Shown: positions 33,356 to 42,027, numbered from the stretch's first letter. The stretch is 64,000 bases of DNA from Desulfotruncus arcticus DSM 17038 (GCF_900113335.1 NZ_FOOX01000010.1:124001-188000); one strand, 5' to 3'. Notes: generated by a model not told the origin, from the letters alone. Made by a program: numbers and translations.

Positions 33356-33508
33356 AATATATACCCCCTGTTTTTAGCAGGTATTCAGAATGCTCAACAC
33401 TAACTCTCTCATTCTAAAAATCCGTTCCTTTCTGAGGCACAAACGGTATGAAGGGAACTTCTTAAAGTTTTTTTCTTTCAACCTAACCACTAACCAACTA
33501 ACTACCAA

Positions 33509-34339
33509 CTAACTAAGTTCCAGGCTGATATCCAAAGGCAGGGCGGAATGAGTAATCCAGCCCAGGGAAATGATATCAACACCGGTTGCGGCAATATCCG
33601 CCACCATAGCAGGAGTAATGCCACCCGACGCTTCAGTTAAGGCCCGGCCCGCCACCAGCTTTACTGATGCTCTTAATTCATCCAAACTCATATTATCCAG
33701 CAGAATCACGTCCGCTCCACATTCAACAGCTTCCCTAACTTCTGCCAATGTTTCTGTCTCAATTTCAATTTTTAGCAAATGACCGGCTTTTCTTCTGGCC
33801 ATATCAATTGCGTTCTTAATCCCGCCGGCGGCTTTGATATGATTATCCTTGATTAATATCCCGTCATCCAACCCGAGACGATGGTTTTTACCACCGCCAA
33901 CAGTCACAGCGTATTTTTCCGCCATGCGCAAGCCCGGAGTTGTTTTGCGGGTATCGGTTATTACAGCATGATAGGGTCTTGCGGCCTCTACAGCAGCGGC
34001 CGTAGTAGTGGCAATGCCCGACAGGTGCTGCAGAAAATTCAGGGCCACCCGTTCACTGGCTAAAATACTTCTGGCGTTGCCGACAACTTTAGCTATAACA
34101 TCTCCATCAGCTACAACAGCGCCTTCCTTCAACAACACTTCCAACCGCACCAAAGGGTCAATCAGCCGGAAGGCTGTTTGCACGTAAGGAAGTCCGGCCA
34201 CAACCCCCGGTGATTTGCAAATGAAATAGCCCTCAACTGTTAATTCCGGAGGGATGGTGGCGCTGCTGGTTACATCACCCCGCCCAAGGTCTTCTGCCAG
34301 CGCTGTTTTTACAATGCTGTCCATTGATATAAGAAGCAT
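33509..34339 (-). CDS. nadC: Nicotinate-nucleotide pyrophosphorylase (carboxylating)
   Basis: A 276-residue type II phosphoribosyltransferase that converts quinolinate and PRPP to nicotinate mononucleotide with release of CO2. The catalytic pattern DTRKTTPGLRMAEKYAVTVGGGKNHR and DGILIKDNH is intact, followed by the barrel motifs EIETETLAEVREAVECGAD and SGGITPAMVADIAATGVD. ATG 34339 has AAAGGG 8 nt upstream. About 150 bp separate it from nadA; that gap holds two imperfect CCAACTAACTA repeats and nothing else that I can name. Confidence 0.96.
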   Translation of the reverse strand: MLLISMDSIVKTALAEDLGRGDVTSSATIPPELTVEGYFICKSPGVVAGLPYVQTAFRLIDPLVRLEVLLKEGAVVADGDVIAKVVGNARSILASERVALNFLQHLSGIATTTAAAVEAARPYHAVITDTRKTTPGLRMAEKYAVTVGGGKNHRLGLDDGILIKDNHIKAAGGIKNAIDMARRKAGHLLKIEIETETLAEVREAVECGADVILLDNMSLDELRASVKLVAGRALTEASGGITPAMVADIAATGVDIISLGWITHSALPLDISLELS

Positions 34340-34436
34340 TATATCTACCCTTTCTTTAATTAATCAGGAAAGAGGACACACCACTTCAGGGGCCAAAGGA
34401 ATGTCCCCAGTTAATGCTTTTATTGCAAAAGGCTGT

Positions 34437-35981
34437 TTACAAACTGCACACGTTCCGCAAATGATTATAGCCGTTTAGTGCAGGAGGAAAATCGGTTCTA
34501 AAATGGCTGCCTCTGCTTTCCTTACGGACAAGAGCCCCCCTGGTAATTAAACCGGCTACCGTTATTAGGTTTTTAAGCATTAAATCATTTTGCCCCAATG
34601 ATTTTTCTATGCCGGCAAGGGATGTCAACGCTTCTGCAAGACCTTTGCCCGTCCGCACAAGGCCAACCTGTTCCCACATTATTTTACGCAATTTCTCTAA
34701 CAGCAGCTTTTTGTCGGCTGTCACTTCCATCCCGGCATAATAATTAGCAGCTTTTTCAATCACCGTTAATGATGATGCAGATTCCCGGCCCGTCAGCACC
34801 TTTTCAGAGACCACCGCACGCCCGGCCCTGCAACCAAAGACCAGCCCCTCCAAAAGGGAATTACTTGCCAGGCGATTGGCCCCGTGCACCCCCGTGCTCG
34901 CCACTTCCCCGCATGCATAAAGGCCTTTTACAGTAGTCCGGCCGTCAAGATCCGTTTTAACACCACCCATAATAAAATGCGCCGCGGGAACAACCGGAAT
35001 TAATTCGTCAGGCGGGTGCAACCCCCGATCCCGGCACGCTTTAGATATAGAAGGAAACCGGTGCGTAAATTCAGCTCCTATTGGTGACGCATCCAGATAA
35101 ACCCTGTTCCCTGCATTAATTTCAGCAAAAATTCCCCTTGCCACTATATCCCTTGGTGCCAACTCCGCCAGTGGGTGCAAGGAAACCATAAAACGCTCAC
35201 CTTTATTGTTAACTAAAACAGCTCCCTCACCTCTAACAGCTTCGGAAACAAGAAACATTGGATTTTCACTGACGTTCAGTGCCGTTGGGTGGAATTGCAC
35301 GAATTCCATGTTTTCAAGTTTGGCCCCGGCCCGGTAGGCCAGCGCAAACCCATCTCCGGTGCAATGGATATTGTTAGTCGTGTGAGCGAATAACTGACCG
35401 CAGCCACCGGTAGCTAAAACAACAGCCCTGGCGGCGTAAACAATTGGTTTGTTGAACTTATCATCAAAGGCAATTAATCCCATACACCTGTCATTCTGCA
35501 CTATCAGGTCAATCGCCAAAGTATATTCTTTAATAAAAATGTTTTTTTGTTTATGAACCTGGGTAGCCAGGGTTTCCGCCAGAGCCCTGCCGCTTTCATC
35601 CCCCCAGGCGGAAATCACACGGGGCATTGAATGGGCACCCTCCCGGCTTAAAAGCGGTTTTCCGTCTAAATCCCTGTCGTAAGGAAAACCCATGTCCAAA
35701 AGATCAAGCACGCGTGCCTGTCCTTCCTTTACCAGCATTTCAACTGAGGCCCGATTGCAGGCGCCGGCTCCTGCAATCAATGTATCCTCAACATGAAAAT
35801 CCAATTGATCCTTTTCGCTTAGCACTACAGCAATGCCCCCCTGGGCTAAAGGGGTATTTCCCGAACGCAGCTCGTCTTTTGTCAGTAATGCCACTGTTCC
35901 TGTTTTAGATGCTTCAAGCGCACAGGAAAGACCAGCCACCCCCGCTCCAACTACAATGTAATCCACTTCAATGATCTGCAA
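34437..35981 (-). CDS. nadB: L-aspartate oxidase
   Basis: A flavoprotein of 514 residues that oxidises L-aspartate to iminoaspartate. The N-terminal FAD-binding motif is VDYIVVGAGVAGLSCALEA; further hallmarks are SREGAHSMPRVISAWGDESGRAL, HTTNNIHCTGDGFALAYRAGA with VQFHPTAL, and GLYACGEVASTGVHGANRLASNS, which separate it from succinate dehydrogenase subunits mainly by context. In an anaerobe fumarate probably serves as electron acceptor. GAGAGG stands 8 nt before TTG 35981; GTG 35990 overlaps that site. It is first in the nad operon and behind a promoter with a NiaR-like operator. Confidence 0.95.
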   Translation of the reverse strand: MQIIEVDYIVVGAGVAGLSCALEASKTGTVALLTKDELRSGNTPLAQGGIAVVLSEKDQLDFHVEDTLIAGAGACNRASVEMLVKEGQARVLDLLDMGFPYDRDLDGKPLLSREGAHSMPRVISAWGDESGRALAETLATQVHKQKNIFIKEYTLAIDLIVQNDRCMGLIAFDDKFNKPIVYAARAVVLATGGCGQLFAHTTNNIHCTGDGFALAYRAGAKLENMEFVQFHPTALNVSENPMFLVSEAVRGEGAVLVNNKGERFMVSLHPLAELAPRDIVARGIFAEINAGNRVYLDASPIGAEFTHRFPSISKACRDRGLHPPDELIPVVPAAHFIMGGVKTDLDGRTTVKGLYACGEVASTGVHGANRLASNSLLEGLVFGCRAGRAVVSEKVLTGRESASSLTVIEKAANYYAGMEVTADKKLLLEKLRKIMWEQVGLVRTGKGLAEALTSLAGIEKSLGQNDLMLKNLITVAGLITRGALVRKESRGSHFRTDFPPALNGYNHLRNVCSL

Positions 35982-36013
35982 CAGGGACACCTCTCTTAGA
36001 GTTTGATAAACTA

Positions 36014-36042
36014 ATTATCTGACTTAACAGGTGTCTTGTCAA
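36014..36042 (-). promoter_or_regulatory. Sigma-A promoter of the nad operon with an overlapping NiaR-type operator
   Basis: On the minus strand TTGACA (36042-36037) and GATAAT (36019-36014) are 17 bp apart. The spacer reads AGACACCTGTTAAGTCA; the ACACCTGT core with the flanking GACA/TGTC elements resembles NiaR boxes as I remember them. A repressor bound here would block RNA polymerase directly, fitting NiaR encoded at the end of the operon. Confidence 0.65.
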
Positions 36043-36217
36043 CTGTAAAGCCATCACCTTTTTTTCACCATCACCCCAATGATAGTTATAAACCGATACC
36101 GGTGCACAACATTTCTTTGTTCATTTGTTACCTGCATTATCAAAGAAGAAATCTGGAACCTCTGGGCCAAACGAGGGACTTTAGTCCCAATTTTATTGGG
36201 TCATTAAGAAGGAATTA

Positions 36218-36260
36218 AGCCCCCGTTATTGAATACTATAGTATTCCAATAACGGGGGCT
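36218..36260. promoter_or_regulatory. Long GC-armed palindrome with core AATACTATAGTATT
   Basis: AGCCCCCGTTATTG (36218-36231) pairs with CAATAACGGGGGCT (36247-36260), and the centre is GAATACTATAGTATTC, itself a 16-bp palindrome. No T-run follows on either strand, so it is not a standard terminator. The 12-bp core recurs at 36591-36602, on the other side of the XRE gene. Confidence 0.75.
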
Positions 36261-36294
36261 CTCTTGAAGGGCTTAAAGATAATGCATATCGGCT

Positions 36295-36519
36295 TCAGGG
36301 GTCTTTTTTATGTTCCAGGTGCTGCATGAACTCTACCAGCGATATGTTCAGTTCAACGCAGATTTTTTCAATGGTACGAAGGGACGGGCTCTTGAGGCCT
36401 CGTTCAAGCTGACTGATATAAGTGCGGTGCAATCCAATACTTAAGGCAAAATCCTCTTGGCTCACGCCCTTTTTCATTCTTAATTTTTTGAGTGTCCGGC
36501 CAAATTTTGTGTCAATCAT
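36295..36519 (-). CDS. XRE-family transcriptional regulator
   Basis: A 74-residue protein that is a single Cro/CI-type helix-turn-helix domain: FGRTLKKLRMKKGVSQEDFALSIGLHRTYISQLERGLKSPSLRTIEKICVELNISL. It has no ligand domain and probably binds palindromic DNA as a dimer. Palindromes with the core ATACTATAGTAT flank the gene at 36231-36246 and 36591-36602, the second within its own probable promoter region and that of the divergent small gene, suggesting autoregulation. Target genes are not known. Confidence 0.9.
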   Translation of the reverse strand: MIDTKFGRTLKKLRMKKGVSQEDFALSIGLHRTYISQLERGLKSPSLRTIEKICVELNISLVEFMQHLEHKKDP

Positions 36520-36590
36520 AATATCTCTCAGAATGCGTTTTTATTGAACATAACACCTTTTAGAATACGCTATGCAATCATAATGTCTAC

Positions 36591-36602
36591 ATACTATAGT
36601 AT
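36591..36602. promoter_or_regulatory. Candidate operator ATACTATAGTAT
   Basis: A perfect 12-bp palindrome in the divergent region between the XRE gene and the gene at 36667. It repeats the centre of the palindrome at 36231-36246. Half-site-like GAATAC also occurs at about 36563. Confidence 0.55.
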
Positions 36603-36666
36603 TCAGACGGCGTATTTCCCATATATTTACAAACAATACCATAAAAGACCCCGGGAGGACGGTTAG

Positions 36667-36903
36667 ATGCCCAAACAAAATTTAAGCGATTTCGAGCAAG
36701 GCTATTATTACGCCCAAAGACGGCATACAGCACTTTTGTTAAAAAAAAGCCCTGAAAGTATCCTGGAACTTGCGATGGTGTTTTTTCTTTTCACGGGAGA
36801 TACTGCTGAACTGGCCAGGGGTATGGGAACTTATTACCAGGAGCTAGGGATGGAAAGAATGGAGACATTTAAAGCATGCTACCAGTCCAAGCAGCATTAT
36901 TAA
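36667..36903 (+). CDS. Unrecognised 78-residue protein
   Basis: The gene has ATG 36667 and GGGAGGACGGTTAG upstream, so translation is likely. The product is helical with polar ends (LSDFEQGYYYAQRRHTALLL) and a short hydrophobic centre (ILELAMVFFLFTGDTAEL); it ends in a Tyr/Lys/His-rich tail. It is divergent from the XRE regulator with the ATACTATAGTAT palindrome between them, so it may be that regulator's target. It has its own terminator. The family is not recognised. Confidence 0.65.
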   Translation: MPKQNLSDFEQGYYYAQRRHTALLLKKSPESILELAMVFFLFTGDTAELARGMGTYYQELGMERMETFKACYQSKQHY

Positions 36904-36907
36904 ATAA

Positions 36908-36952
36908 GAAAAGCCCGCCTTCTTCTCAATGAAGTTAGGTGGGCTTTCTTTA
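36908..36952 (+). terminator. Terminator of the 78-residue protein gene
   Basis: AAAGCCCGCCT pairs with AGGTGGGCTTT around an AT-rich loop, then CTTTACTTT. Confidence 0.8.
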
Positions 36953-37167
36953 CTTTGCCAACCAAACTTATTTTACTTTAAGCCCCGGGATAAGCAGATG
37001 CTATTTAACTCCCGATAACTTTACGAGTGACTATGTCTATTTTAGTCTAAATGATTGTATATTTCAAAAAAAATATGCCCCAAAGAAGTGGTAACCACGA
37101 AAATTAAATATTTGACCGGGCAAGTAAATTTTATATACAATTAAGGAAATTACAGGGGGGATATTAA

Positions 37168-37413
37168 GTGAAGTACGTTGACTTAATTGAAATAATGGCA
37201 ACCGGGGACCCTGCCAAAATAATGGTTGCGAAATCGATACTGGATGAAGCAGGGATAAAGTACCTGGCCAAAGGAGAAGGCTTGCAGGATTTATTTGCAA
37301 TGGGAAGAATTGGTACAGGATTTAACCCTTTAGTAGGACCCGTTAAATTTTTGGTTAGAGATGAAGATCAAGAAATCGCCAAAGAATTATTAAAAGAGCT
37401 GCAGGAGAATTAA
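37168..37413 (+). CDS. DUF2007 protein (putative signal-transducing, PII-like fold)
   Basis: An 81-residue protein matching DUF2007: YVDLIEIMATGDPAKIMVAKSILDEAGIKY (a betaalpha unit on which the family name rests) followed by VKFLVRDEDQEIAKELLKEL. The start is GTG 37168 behind a GGGGGG-rich site. It is 20 bp upstream of a membrane metallophosphoesterase gene on the same strand, so the two form an operon. The family is proposed to sense small ligands, but no ligand is established; a link with the phosphoesterase is inferred from the arrangement. Confidence 0.82.
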   Translation: MKYVDLIEIMATGDPAKIMVAKSILDEAGIKYLAKGEGLQDLFAMGRIGTGFNPLVGPVKFLVRDEDQEIAKELLKELQEN

Positions 37414-37433
37414 GGCAGTTAATTAAAGGAGGG

Positions 37434-38591
37434 TTGGCTATAATTGTTAAAAGACTGATGATTATTGGCATATTTTTAGCCATTTATGTTTTTCTCAGCC
37501 TTTGGATTGGGCTAAAAATATGGCAATACATAGGCAGGTTCGTACCCTACCTTAATCATAAATTATACTGGATAATATATTTGTTAATATCACAATCTTT
37601 TTTATTGGGCAAATTACTTACCGGTCATTTGCCCGTTCAGCTATCAAGATCTTTAATATTAATGGGTTCTTATTGGTTGGCAATAATGTCCATATTAGTA
37701 TTGGTATTGTTGTTTACAGATATATCTAACGCTATATTTAGCAATTTTAATATTTTTCAAAACAGTTTACTGTCATCACCACTGTCAATTGGTATATTTA
37801 TTTCCTTTACAACTCTATTGTTATTCTGCTATGGTTGGTGGAATGCACAAAATGTAAAATTAAGTGAATATGATCTAAAAATCGATAAAAAGGCCGGGCA
37901 TTTAAAAAACATTACAGCCATTGCCGTATCAGATTTGCATTTAGGGTCGATAGTTAATAAAAACAGGCTGGAAAAATTGGCGGCCATAGTAAAAGAGACC
38001 AATCCCGATATTATTTTTTTTGTTGGAGACATAGTGGATGAAGACCCTGAACCATTTATAGAGCAAAATATGAAACAAGTTTTTATGGAATTAAAGCCTC
38101 CCCTGGGTATGTACGCCGTCCCGGGAAATCACGAGTATATAGGTAAAAAATGGAATGAGATATTCGACAACTTACACCTTGCGGGGATAACTGTTTTACG
38201 CGATGAAGAGGTTTTAGTGGATAATAGTTTTTATGTTATCGGCCGTGACGATTATTACATGGAGCATTTTTACAGGCAAAAAAGAAAAAGCCTGGGGGAA
38301 ATAACTCACAATTCTAAAGAAAAATCACCCATGATTTTACTTGATCATCAACCCGTGGCACTAAATGAAGCCGCAGAAAACGGTATTGACCTGCAGCTTT
38401 CCGGCCATACCCACCACGGGCAGTTTTTCCCCAACAATTTGATAACAAAAAAAATATTTGAATGTGATTGGGGCTATTTGCAAAAAAACAACCTTCAAGT
38501 CATTGTGTCCTGCGGATTTGGAACATGGGGCCCGCCCATAAGAATCGGCAGTAATTCTGAGGTTTTAAAAATCAATATTGCTTTTCAATAA
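37434..38591 (+). CDS. Membrane-anchored metallophosphoesterase (YaeI/YkuE-like)
   Basis: A 385-residue protein with four hydrophobic N-terminal segments (about 1-140) and a C-terminal calcineurin-like phosphoesterase domain. All five metal-ligand motifs are visible: VSDLHLG, FVGDIVDE, VPGNHEY, LLDHQP and SGHTHHGQFFP. Relatives hydrolyse phosphodiesters such as UDP-lipids or lipid intermediates in the envelope. The start is uncertain: AAAGGAGGG directly abuts TTG 37434, while ATG 37458 lies 24 nt downstream; both keep the domains. It follows the DUF2007 gene by 20 bp and ends in a strong terminator. Confidence 0.88.
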   Translation: MAIIVKRLMIIGIFLAIYVFLSLWIGLKIWQYIGRFVPYLNHKLYWIIYLLISQSFLLGKLLTGHLPVQLSRSLILMGSYWLAIMSILVLVLLFTDISNAIFSNFNIFQNSLLSSPLSIGIFISFTTLLLFCYGWWNAQNVKLSEYDLKIDKKAGHLKNITAIAVSDLHLGSIVNKNRLEKLAAIVKETNPDIIFFVGDIVDEDPEPFIEQNMKQVFMELKPPLGMYAVPGNHEYIGKKWNEIFDNLHLAGITVLRDEEVLVDNSFYVIGRDDYYMEHFYRQKRKSLGEITHNSKEKSPMILLDHQPVALNEAAENGIDLQLSGHTHHGQFFPNNLITKKIFECDWGYLQKNNLQVIVSCGFGTWGPPIRIGSNSEVLKINIAFQ

Positions 38592-38595
38592 CAAA

Positions 38596-38634
38596 TAGAA
38601 GGCGGTATGAGATTCATACCGCCTTCTATTTAGG
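38596..38634 (+). terminator. Terminator of the metallophosphoesterase gene
   Basis: TAGAAGGCGGTATGA pairs perfectly with TCATACCGCCTTCTA around GAT, followed by TTTAG. Confidence 0.9.
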
Positions 38635-38671
38635 GCCTTATAGATAGAACCTTAATCAGCTAACTTCTATA

Positions 38672-39415
38672 TTAATCGGTAAACTCCTGCACAAACATCT
38701 TGCCATATGGTCCGCCGTTTACAACACCAATGCCAACTTTCTTAAAATTGGTATTTAAAATATTGGCCCGGTGACCGGATGAATTCATCAGGTTTTGGTG
38801 GGCTGATTCCACGCTGGATGCGCCGGCCAGGTTTTCACCGGCATATCCGTATTTGATTCCCTCAGCTTTCATCATATCAAAGGGTGAGCCATAAGTTGGT
38901 GATGTATGGCTGAAATACCCATTATCTATCATATCTTGGGCTTTAAGGCGTGCCACACGCACCAGGTCGGGGTCGGCTACCAAAGCAGCCAGCCCCCTGC
39001 TGGTTCTTTCCTGGTTAACCAGGTCCAGCATTTCCTGCTCATCAGCAGTTAACCCGGCTTGTCCCGGGCTCGGAGCTGGTGTTGGCGTCGGTGTAGGAGC
39101 AGGTGCCGGTTTGGGATCAACTGGGTTGGGAGTAGGTGCCGGGGCAGGTTTTGCCTGTGAAGGTGTACTTGGACAATAATTGCCCGTGGTACCACCTGCA
39201 TTTTTAATGATTACATCATCCGGGTTAACGCCATATTTTGCCGCAATCTGATTAACAATTTTATTTAGATAATCCGGTGTGACATTACCGGAAACACTTA
39301 ACGTAACCTTGGTTGAAGCCGCAGCCGGTTCCACGGGAGCCGCTGCGAAAGCCAACATGGCCACCGCAAACATAACCAATAAAGATAGCACCAAATGTTT
39401 ACCTGTCTTAATCAT
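38672..39415 (-). CDS. Secreted CAP/SCP-domain protein (YkwD-like)
   Basis: A 247-residue secreted protein. A signal peptide (MIKTGKHLVLSLLVMFAVAM..., cleavage near residue 33) is followed by a short domain (about 35-75), a Pro-rich linker with repeated PAPAPTP, and a C-terminal CAP domain: LDLVNQERTSRGLAALV, GYFSHTSPTYGSPFDMM, GENLAGASS, NSSGHRANILN and GKMFVQEF. The His and Glu of the CAP cavity are present. In spore formers such proteins are often cell-wall or spore-coat related; the substrate is not defined. GCAAGGAGG precedes ATG 39415. Confidence 0.9.
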   Translation of the reverse strand: MIKTGKHLVLSLLVMFAVAMLAFAAAPVEPAAASTKVTLSVSGNVTPDYLNKIVNQIAAKYGVNPDDVIIKNAGGTTGNYCPSTPSQAKPAPAPTPNPVDPKPAPAPTPTPTPAPSPGQAGLTADEQEMLDLVNQERTSRGLAALVADPDLVRVARLKAQDMIDNGYFSHTSPTYGSPFDMMKAEGIKYGYAGENLAGASSVESAHQNLMNSSGHRANILNTNFKKVGIGVVNGGPYGKMFVQEFTD

Positions 39416-39562
39416 TTTTACCTCCTTGCAATCTGTGTTGTTTAATAAAGTTGCCTGGCTTACCGACCACCTCCTCCATAGTTAGATATTCGCAAAAAAG
39501 TTCCATTTTGCTAGGGTAGTTCTTGTGGTAATTTATGTCATATAAATAGGCCCATAAGCCAC

Positions 39563-39604
39563 TAAAAAAGCCTCTGGCAGCTTGCGCTGGCAAAGGCTTT
39601 TTTA
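39563..39604. terminator. Terminator-like hairpin
   Basis: AAAAAAGCCTCTGGCAGC and GCTGGCAAAGGCTTTTTT pair with one internal mismatch region; A and T runs occur on both sides. The rest of 39416-39786 holds the leader of the CAP gene and the promoter region of the AhpD-like gene, with nothing else identified. Confidence 0.75.
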
Positions 39605-39786
39605 AGCTAAGTAACTATTAAACACTACTTAACTAATCCTCAAATTTTTAGATCAAATCTTAGGTATAACTTGTCGTGTTTATCTTTGTGGCCGGTCTAA
39701 AATTAATTTTGTTAAATCGCTTTGAACATGCACAAACTACCAAAGAATAAAAGCGGTTGGTTGGTCAATTCCCGGAGGTAGTTATT

Positions 39787-40140
39787 ATGCCTGATGTAAG
39801 ACAAATATTAAATGATTTTAACAGCGGTGTAGTCAAAGTCGCAAGACAAATGCCTGAATTTACCCAAAGCTTCATGAATTTTTTAGGTGCAGTTTATAAA
39901 GACGGTGCACTTTCTGTAAAACAAAAAGAATTGATCTCCGTTGCCATAGGTGCATACAACCGTTGTGAGTATTGTATTGTTCACCATGTATACAAGGCCC
40001 TGGAAGCAGGTGCCACACCCGAAGAAATTATGGAGGCCGCCGGTGTGGCAATTGGTTTTGGGGGTGGACCCTCCATTGCCTATACAGCAACCCTGGTTCG
40101 CCAATCCATTGAAGAATTTTCCAAGGATTTTAAAAAATAA
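39787..40140 (+). CDS. AhpD-like / carboxymuconolactone decarboxylase-family protein
   Basis: A 117-residue single-domain protein with the conserved peroxidatic-type motif YNRCEYCIVHHVYKAL (CxxCxxxH) and GATPEEIMEAAGVAIGFGGGPSIAY. The family contains AhpD-type alkylhydroperoxidases and true decarboxylases; CxxC with His favours a thiol-redox function against peroxides. ATG 39787 has GGAGG eight nucleotides upstream; the longer frame to 39757 is not supported. It is convergent with the dehydratase gene at 40178. Confidence 0.88.
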   Translation: MPDVRQILNDFNSGVVKVARQMPEFTQSFMNFLGAVYKDGALSVKQKELISVAIGAYNRCEYCIVHHVYKALEAGATPEEIMEAAGVAIGFGGGPSIAYTATLVRQSIEEFSKDFKK

Positions 40141-40177
40141 AAATCGGCCCAACTAACCGCTTTAATCATTTATATGT

Positions 40178-41656
40178 TTATTTCTTCCCCTGCCTGGGCT
40201 CCATTCCGGCAATTGCCCTGACAATATCCTTCTTGGATTCAATGTCGTACTGGCTGGTGATGGCAATCTGCTCCATAATCGGGGAACCGCCACCGTGGTA
40301 CGCGCCGTACAGCGTTGAGCCGGCGGAACCGGAAAGACCGAAATCAATAAAGCTCAGCCAGAATTTGATTTGCTCGTCAATGGGAATTTTGGGGTTTCTG
40401 TTGAGATACTTCTCCAGCAAAGCTTTGGTTTCCGGGTTGGCCAGGTCTTTTTCATAAGGGAAGGTTGCGGGCATACCACCGGCAATGTTGCACAGGATTT
40501 CCTGCTCGTGGTACACTGCCTCGCCGGTCAGGCACCTTCCGACGTTAGCGTAAATAGAGTGAGGGATATAGCTTCCGGGGCCATACGGCACATTACCCAT
40601 GCCCGGCATGTAAACTTCTGGCTTGCCAAGATCGGATGCGGTGTAGCCGGCTGCGTAACCAAGCTCACCGGTCATGATCAATTCGGACAACATTTCGCGC
40701 ACATGCGGGGTTTTTTCAATGCCGTTAATTTCGGCAGCCAGGCTGGCTAAACCGATTACATAGTCAAGCATAGCAGGCTTGCAGCCGGAATAGGAATGAC
40801 GATGGAACAGGGCAAACAGCAGGGCCGCGATGCCGCCATGTATGGTTTCCCCGCACAGGAACACGCGCTCCCAGGGCACAAAGCAGTCATCAAAAATGAC
40901 ATAGGAATCGGTATAGCCGATGTCAATACCCCTTTGATAATGGTCGCGCTTGCGGAAGTTGTGAAAATGAACAACCTGCTTGATGCCTTCATAATCAGAA
41001 GGAACCGCAAAACACAGTGCATAGGCTTCTTCGCCTTTTTTCAGAGCCCGGTTCGGCACGACCAGAATCTCATCTGAGATTGACGCTTCAGAGATATGAA
41101 CCTTGGAGCCGCGGACGATGATGCCGTCGCTCCGTTCTTCCACCACGTGCACATACATATCAGGGTCAGTCTGCTCAGCCGGCCGTTTCAGACGCTCGCC
41201 CTTAACGTCGGTCTGCGCACAGCTGGCAACCAGATCTTCGGTCTGGAAACGCTCCAACCATTTCAACCAGTTGTCATAGTAGGTAGTTTTAGCCTTGGGG
41301 GACTTCTGCGCTTCGAATGATACGGCGTTGATGGCGTTGGCTGCGTCAATACCCATGCAACGCTGGATGCATTGCCCAACTTTGTTGCACAAGAGCCGTG
41401 TCATGTCCTGCTTTTTGTGCAAATCTTCCTTGTTCTGGTGAATATGATTGAACCGGTTAATAGTTTTTCCAGTGAGGTGGGAGGTGGCAGTGCAAAGATC
41501 TTTACTTGCCGGATCCCATACCGCATCAAAGGTCAAACTCATGACGTTAATGGCGCCTTGTTGACGCTCATCCAACCTGTCAATTTTCTCGCCATTGCTG
41601 TAGAGGTTACGGTCCATTTTACCCAACCTCTCAATGTACTGCTCCCTTGTTCTCAT
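40178..41656 (-). CDS. abfD: 4-hydroxybutyryl-CoA dehydratase / vinylacetyl-CoA isomerase
   Basis: A cytoplasmic FAD and [4Fe-4S] enzyme of 492 residues. It removes water from 4-hydroxybutyryl-CoA to give crotonyl-CoA. The cluster ligands of the clostridial enzyme can be seen: the two Cys in GQCIQRCMGIDA and the His and Cys in RHSYSGCKPA. These separate it from the related 4-hydroxyphenylacetate hydroxylases, which lack them. The start is ATG 41656 with AAGGAG seven nucleotides upstream; the longer frame to 41719 has no site. No other gene of 4-aminobutyrate, succinate-semialdehyde or hydroxybutyrate metabolism lies next to it, so its pathway partners are elsewhere. Confidence 0.92.
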   Translation of the reverse strand: MRTREQYIERLGKMDRNLYSNGEKIDRLDERQQGAINVMSLTFDAVWDPASKDLCTATSHLTGKTINRFNHIHQNKEDLHKKQDMTRLLCNKVGQCIQRCMGIDAANAINAVSFEAQKSPKAKTTYYDNWLKWLERFQTEDLVASCAQTDVKGERLKRPAEQTDPDMYVHVVEERSDGIIVRGSKVHISEASISDEILVVPNRALKKGEEAYALCFAVPSDYEGIKQVVHFHNFRKRDHYQRGIDIGYTDSYVIFDDCFVPWERVFLCGETIHGGIAALLFALFHRHSYSGCKPAMLDYVIGLASLAAEINGIEKTPHVREMLSELIMTGELGYAAGYTASDLGKPEVYMPGMGNVPYGPGSYIPHSIYANVGRCLTGEAVYHEQEILCNIAGGMPATFPYEKDLANPETKALLEKYLNRNPKIPIDEQIKFWLSFIDFGLSGSAGSTLYGAYHGGGSPIMEQIAITSQYDIESKKDIVRAIAGMEPRQGKK

Positions 41657-41742
41657 GCTCAAACTCCTTTCTTTGCCAAACACTTTATCCTGCGCGTTTT
41701 CACCGCACAGCTGGGACAATCTATTTATGAAAAGTTAGGGGG

Positions 41743-41768
41743 CGGGAAGAAAATTGGCCATCTTCCCG
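41743..41768. other. Hairpin in the leader of the dehydratase gene
   Basis: CGGGAAGA and TCTTCCCG pair across AAATTGGCCA, about 90 bp upstream of the start. There is no T-run, so it is a regulatory-structure candidate only. Confidence 0.4.
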
Positions 41769-41802
41769 TATGCCTGGTACCCGTATACCTAGTAGATTAT
41801 AG

Positions 41803-41994
41803 CAAAATCCGCGCCAACTAGTATATCTGATCAGCAACAAAATCCGCGAGACAGCTGTAAAAGCGCTGTTTAACCTAAAACTTAACGCTAAGGCCAAAAA
41901 ACCAATTAAAAACGGTTATTCAGAAATTAACACGGCAGTCTTAAAAATGAACATCCCCAACCAAATGCAGCATCAACCCGGTAAGAAACAATAA
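41803..41994 (+). pseudogene. Possible coding remnant left of element copy 2
   Basis: An open stretch of about 63 codons with protein-like composition (KIRETAVKALFNLKLNAKAK, then NGYSEINTAVLKMNIPNQ) and a stop at 41992. It has no start codon near a ribosome binding site. It may be the decayed end of a gene; the family is not recognised. Confidence 0.25.
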
Positions 41995-42027
41995 CAGATT
42001 GTCATTGGTCTTAATAATACCGGCTGC

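Noticed and set aside
36218..36260. Palindrome read as a terminator of the nad or XRE units
   Set aside because: There is no T-run after either arm, and its core repeats the operator-like palindrome at 36591, so a regulatory site fits better.
39408..39593. 61-residue frame overlapping the start of the CAP-domain gene
   Set aside because: No good binding site for its first ATG and the sequence spans a terminator hairpin; a leader peptide is possible but not supported.
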